NCBI GenBank assembly: GCA_003560175.1
Contig: PWIZ01000335.1
Coordinates: 1-8,165 of the forward strand
DNA: 8,165 bases
Reading direction: 5' to 3'
From: Halomonas sp.
Lineage (GTDB): Bacteria > Pseudomonadota > Gammaproteobacteria > Pseudomonadales > Halomonadaceae
Under the pieces are notes generated by a model. That model made no database searches, had not been told where the DNA came from, and was given only the letters and a program-made list of their open reading frames with translations. This document shows, one piece after another, positions 6,812 to 8,165 of this stretch; the stretch's first letter is position 1; each line of letters begins with the position of its first letter. The translations under genes and the position numbers were made by a program.

Positions 6812-7039
6812 TTACTGGTGGCTATCGGTGTAGGGCAGCAGGGCCAGGTAGCGGGCGCGCTTGACAGCGGTGGCCAGCTGGCGCTGATAGCGAGCCTTGG
6901 TACCAGTGATGCGGCTGGGAACGATCTTGCCGGTCTCGGTAACGTAGGCCTTGAGAGTGTCCAGATCCTTGTAGTCGATCTGTTTCACGCCTTCGGCGGT
7001 GAAGCGGCAGAACTTACGGCGGCGGAAAAAGCGTGCCAT
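6812..7039 (-). CDS. rpsR: 30S ribosomal protein S18
   Basis: S18 pairs with S6 and binds the central domain of 16S rRNA on the platform of the small subunit. At 75 residues it is the same length as E. coli S18. Recognisable parts are [52 protein letters not shown] and [21 protein letters not shown] lies 7 nt before the ATG (7047-7052). Only 33 nt separate it from rpsF, leaving no room for priB, which sits here in E. coli. The S18 cysteine (residue 11) is kept. Confidence 0.99.
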   Translation of the reverse strand: MARFFRRRKFCRFTAEGVKQIDYKDLDTLKAYVTETGKIVPSRITGTKARYQRQLATAVKRARYLALLPYTDSHQ

Positions 7040-7072
7040 GTGAAGACTCCTTCAGACGTGCGATGGGTGAGA

Positions 7073-7459
7073 TCAGGCAGTTTCGGCGCGGGGCTTCTCA
7101 TCACGATCGTCACGATCGTCGCGACGCGCGCGCCTCTCTTCCACCGGCTTCATCATCGGGGAAGCTTCAGTGACCGCTTCCTTGCAGCGAACCACCAGGC
7201 TACGAATGATGGCGTCGTTGAAGCGGAAGATATTCTCGACCTCGTCAAGAGTCTCGCCTTCGCACTCGACGTTCATCAGCACATAGTGAGCCTTGTGGAT
7301 CTTGTTGATCGGATAGGCCAGGTGACGACGGCCCCAATCTTCGAGACGATGCACGGTACCGCCGTTTTCGGTGACGAGGTTAGTGTAGCGCTCGACCATG
7401 GCCGGGACCTGCTCGCTCTGGTCCGGGTGGACCATGAACACGATTTCGTAATGACGCAT
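7073..7459 (-). CDS. rpsF: 30S ribosomal protein S6
   Basis: S6 forms a heterodimer with S18 on the 30S platform. The length is 128 residues. [21 protein letters not shown], then [19 protein letters not shown], then HYVLMNVE and [14 protein letters not shown] are the classical S6 strands and helices. After about residue 105 the protein becomes a charged, probably disordered tail with Asp-Asp-Arg repeats, encoded by a 9-nt tandem duplication (TCACGATCG twice at 7101-7118). The tail ends Glu-Thr-Ala rather than Glu-Glu, the end to which RimK adds glutamates in E. coli. The ribosome site is GCAAGGAG (7465-7472), 5 nt before ATG. That site can be masked by an upstream complementary sequence. First gene of the cluster. 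Confidence 0.99.
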   Translation of the reverse strand: MRHYEIVFMVHPDQSEQVPAMVERYTNLVTENGGTVHRLEDWGRRHLAYPINKIHKAHYVLMNVECEGETLDEVENIFRFNDAIIRSLVVRCKEAVTEASPMMKPVEERRARRDDRDDRDEKPRAETA

Positions 7460-7464
7460 GAAAT

Positions 7465-7524
7465 CTCCTTGCGGTTTGGCAGCTTCCGTGGGAGATCAGG
7501 GCTCCGGGGAAGCAAGGAGGTGAT
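7465..7524 (-). promoter_or_regulatory. rpsF leader: anti-Shine-Dalgarno mimic and SD-masking hairpin
   Basis: In the minus-strand transcript, AUCACCUCCUUGC (7524-7512) contains the 11-nt AUCACCUCCUU found at the 3' end of 16S rRNA. Its CUCCUUGC (7519-7512) is perfectly complementary over 8 bp to the rpsF ribosome site GCAAGGAG (7472-7465). Between the two arms lies a nested hairpin, GCUUCC/GGAAGC (7513-7508 with 7487-7482), with inner stem GGAG/CUCC. The unpaired strand includes ACCG next to the SD arm. Leaders of rpsF in many bacteria bind the S6:S18 dimer through a CCG-containing bulge and repress translation. This layout fits that, but I cannot confirm the exact consensus. Confidence 0.55.
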
Positions 7525-7525
7525 A

Positions 7526-7702
7526 TTGGAAAAACACGAGTACCCGCTCGAAGAACGTGCGGGCGATGGCATTCTAGTGAGTGACGGCGGCGATAGCAAG
7601 CCGGGCTCCGCAACTGCCGCAAAGTCCGGTCTCGTCAACGCCTTTGCCAACGCCCTTGCCGGCACCCGTAGCCGCCGCGCCATAATTGACAAAATAGCTT
7701 AA
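7526..7702 (+). CDS. Possible small ORF, 58 codons, TTG start (doubtful)
   Basis: A plus-strand frame starts at TTG, 5 nt after a full-strength AAGGAGG (7514-7520), and runs 58 codons to TAA. The product would begin (M)EKHEYPLEERAGDG and end AGTRSRRAIIDKIA, with no recognised domain. In favour: the very strong ribosome site and a plausible composition. Against: it overlaps the rpsF promoter and leader on the other strand, and the strong SD is simply the complement of the anti-SD element there. No plus-strand promoter was found upstream, and third-position GC looks lower than in neighbouring genes. Kept as a candidate only. Confidence 0.22.
   Translation: MEKHEYPLEERAGDGILVSDGGDSKPGSATAAKSGLVNAFANALAGTRSRRAIIDKIA
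7571..7599 (-). promoter_or_regulatory. Sigma70-type promoter of the rpsF operon
   Basis: On the minus strand, -35 TTGCTA (7594-7599) and -10 TAGAAT (7571-7576) are spaced by 17 bp. Transcription would start near 7564, giving a leader of about 105 nt that includes the SD-masking hairpin. Confidence 0.6.
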
Positions 7703-7714
7703 AATCTATATTTT
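7686..7714 (+). promoter_or_regulatory. Strong AT-rich promoter reading toward the FMO gene
   Basis: A perfect -35 TTGACA (7686-7691) is followed after 17 bp by TATTTT (7709-7714). TATATT at 7707-7712 is an alternative at 15 bp. The stretch 7681-7730 is strikingly AT-rich against GC-rich surroundings. Transcription would start near 7721, about 345 nt before the FMO start. Confidence 0.6.
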
Positions 7715-7720
7715 AATAGG

Positions 7721-8066
7721 CATAGTTTATGGATCGCCTCGGGCATGGCTGCACCGCCCTGCCCGGAACGAGATGGCCAAATCGCGCCTCTCGTCATCCT
7801 GACGCTGCCGCGCCCTCTCTACTCTATTCGCCCGGAAAACAACACCGGGCTCAGCGGCAAGCTGCCTCCCATCAAGACCCGCGCCCTTCATCCCCACCGG
7901 CGCCATCCCTCCAGGGGGTGACAGATCACCGGCCCCAGGCCGGATCAGGCTGCTTGCGTCACCGCCCTCGGGCGGACATGGGGCATCCATGCCATCTGCC
8001 ACCCCGATGCCTGGAAGGACGCTTGTACGGAACGCGTCCTTCCAGGCATCATTCACGGAGCCCTTC
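7721..8066 (+). promoter_or_regulatory. Long structured 5' leader of the FMO gene, unknown class
   Basis: No credible protein-coding frame is seen in these 346 nt. Stems seen by eye: CGGGCA/TGCCCG (7740-7765); ACGAGA-GGC/GCC-TCTCGT with one bulge (7768-7794); GCCCGG/CCGGGC with a 9-nt A-rich loop (7830-7850); and a long arm, AGGG-GGTGAC (7913-7922) with GTCACC-g-CCCT (7958-7968), enclosing GAT-ca-CCGGCC/GGCCGG-ATC (7924-7946). The 3' side of the long arm also fits CCGCC-ctcg-GGCGG (7962-7975), so the two are mutually exclusive. GGGG/CCCC (7980-7983 with 8002-8005) and a terminal 17-bp stem follow. This suggests a cis-acting RNA or leader-encoded sRNA. I matched it to no known riboswitch consensus. 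Confidence 0.45.
8006..8050 (+). repeat. 17-bp perfect inverted repeat just before the FMO start
   Basis: GATGCCTGGAAGGACGC (8006-8022) and its exact reverse complement (8034-8050) flank an 11-nt loop. The stem ends 6 nt before GGAG (8057-8060), the FMO ribosome site. No T-run follows, so termination is less likely than control of ribosome access or mRNA stability. GGCATC at 7982-7987 could compete for the left arm. Confidence 0.6.
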
Positions 8067-8165
8067 ATGACCAAACGCGTTGCCATCATAGGCGCAGGCC
8101 CCAGCGGCCTGGCACAGCTGCGAGCCTTCCAATCCGCTTTCGACAAGGGCGCAGAGCCTGTCGAA
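8067..8165 (+). CDS. Flavin-containing monooxygenase, trimethylamine monooxygenase-like (partial, N-terminus only)
   Basis: The first 33 codons are present before the window ends. [18 protein letters not shown] contains the FAD-binding Rossmann motif GAGPSG (residues 9-14), and [13 protein letters not shown] continues as in bacterial FMOs of the Methylophaga/Tmm type ([18 protein letters not shown] by recall). Those enzymes use NADPH, FAD and O2 to oxidise trimethylamine to its N-oxide, or indole and related amines. The substrate here cannot be decided from the fragment. GGAG lies 6 nt before the ATG. The gene sits behind a long structured leader with its own promoter, divergent from rpsF. 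Confidence 0.85.
   Translation, partial: MTKRVAIIGAGPSGLAQLRAFQSAFDKGAEPVE

Noticed and set aside
7040..7072. priB between rpsF and rpsR, as in E. coli
   Set aside because: The gap is 33 nt and contains only the rpsR ribosome site.
6818..7525. Upstream part of a long plus-strand frame opposite rpsR and rpsF
   Set aside because: It is fully antisense to two conserved ribosomal protein genes; only the last 58 codons lie outside coding sequence and are discussed separately.
7721..8066. Known riboswitch class before the FMO gene
   Set aside because: I looked on both strands for glycine, cobalamin (B12 box), FMN, SAM, TPP, THF, ZTP and guanidine signatures and saw none. Infernal could overturn this.
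7727..8146. Open frames of 113 and 139 codons on both strands in the FMO leader
   Set aside because: Both are Pro/Arg/Ser- or Gly/Ala-rich, lack a good ribosome site and known motifs, and overlap the FMO start. The stretch is better read as structured leader.
1..8165. CRISPR array, insertion sequence, phage or defence genes
   Set aside because: No regularly spaced repeats, transposase motifs or terminal repeats were seen, and the genes are mostly conserved chromosomal ones.

Overview
The window is GC-rich chromosomal DNA that fits a marine or halophilic gammaproteobacterium of the Halomonas type. The evidence is the gene order rpsF-rpsR-(membrane protein)-rplI-dnaB without priB, a ferrochelatase next to a photolyase, and a trimethylamine-monooxygenase-like FMO. 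The assignment comes from protein character and gene order only; no database search was possible. I see no mobile element, CRISPR array, tRNA or rRNA.

Left part (1-3082): hemH (ferrochelatase, minus strand, C-terminus cut by the window edge) faces away from a two-gene operon on the plus strand. That operon holds an iron-sulfur (6-4) photolyase of the FeS-BCP type and a DCC/DUF393 thiol-disulfide protein that overlaps it by 4 bp. Between the divergent genes lies TTGTAC-N14-GTACAA, which matches in sequence and spacing the operators of MlrA/BluR/LitR-type MerR regulators. The three genes fit a light-stress theme: repair of UV lesions, redox upkeep and removal of photosensitising protoporphyrin.

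Middle part (3083-3951): two small minus-strand genes, one DUF6482-like and one unknown. A 19-nt palindrome lies between them, and the unknown gene has a good sigma70-type promoter.

Right-centre (3952-7459, minus strand): the conserved translation/replication cluster. It is transcribed rpsF (S6), rpsR (S18), a polytopic DUF2232-like membrane protein, rplI (L9), then dnaB (replicative helicase). A perfect 18-bp stem with a GAAA tetraloop on the transcribed strand separates rplI from dnaB. The rpsF leader carries a copy of the 16S anti-Shine-Dalgarno sequence that can pair with the rpsF ribosome-binding site. This suggests translational autocontrol, probably by S6:S18.

Right edge (7460-8165): about 600 bp without a confident gene. 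It holds the rpsF leader and promoter, a doubtful 58-codon ORF on the plus strand, an AT-rich plus-strand promoter, and about 345 nt of GC-rich, hairpin-dense sequence ending in a 17-bp stem just before the FMO start. That long structured leader matches no riboswitch class I can recall. Together with the photolyase operator and the rpsF leader, it is the best candidate here for something undescribed.
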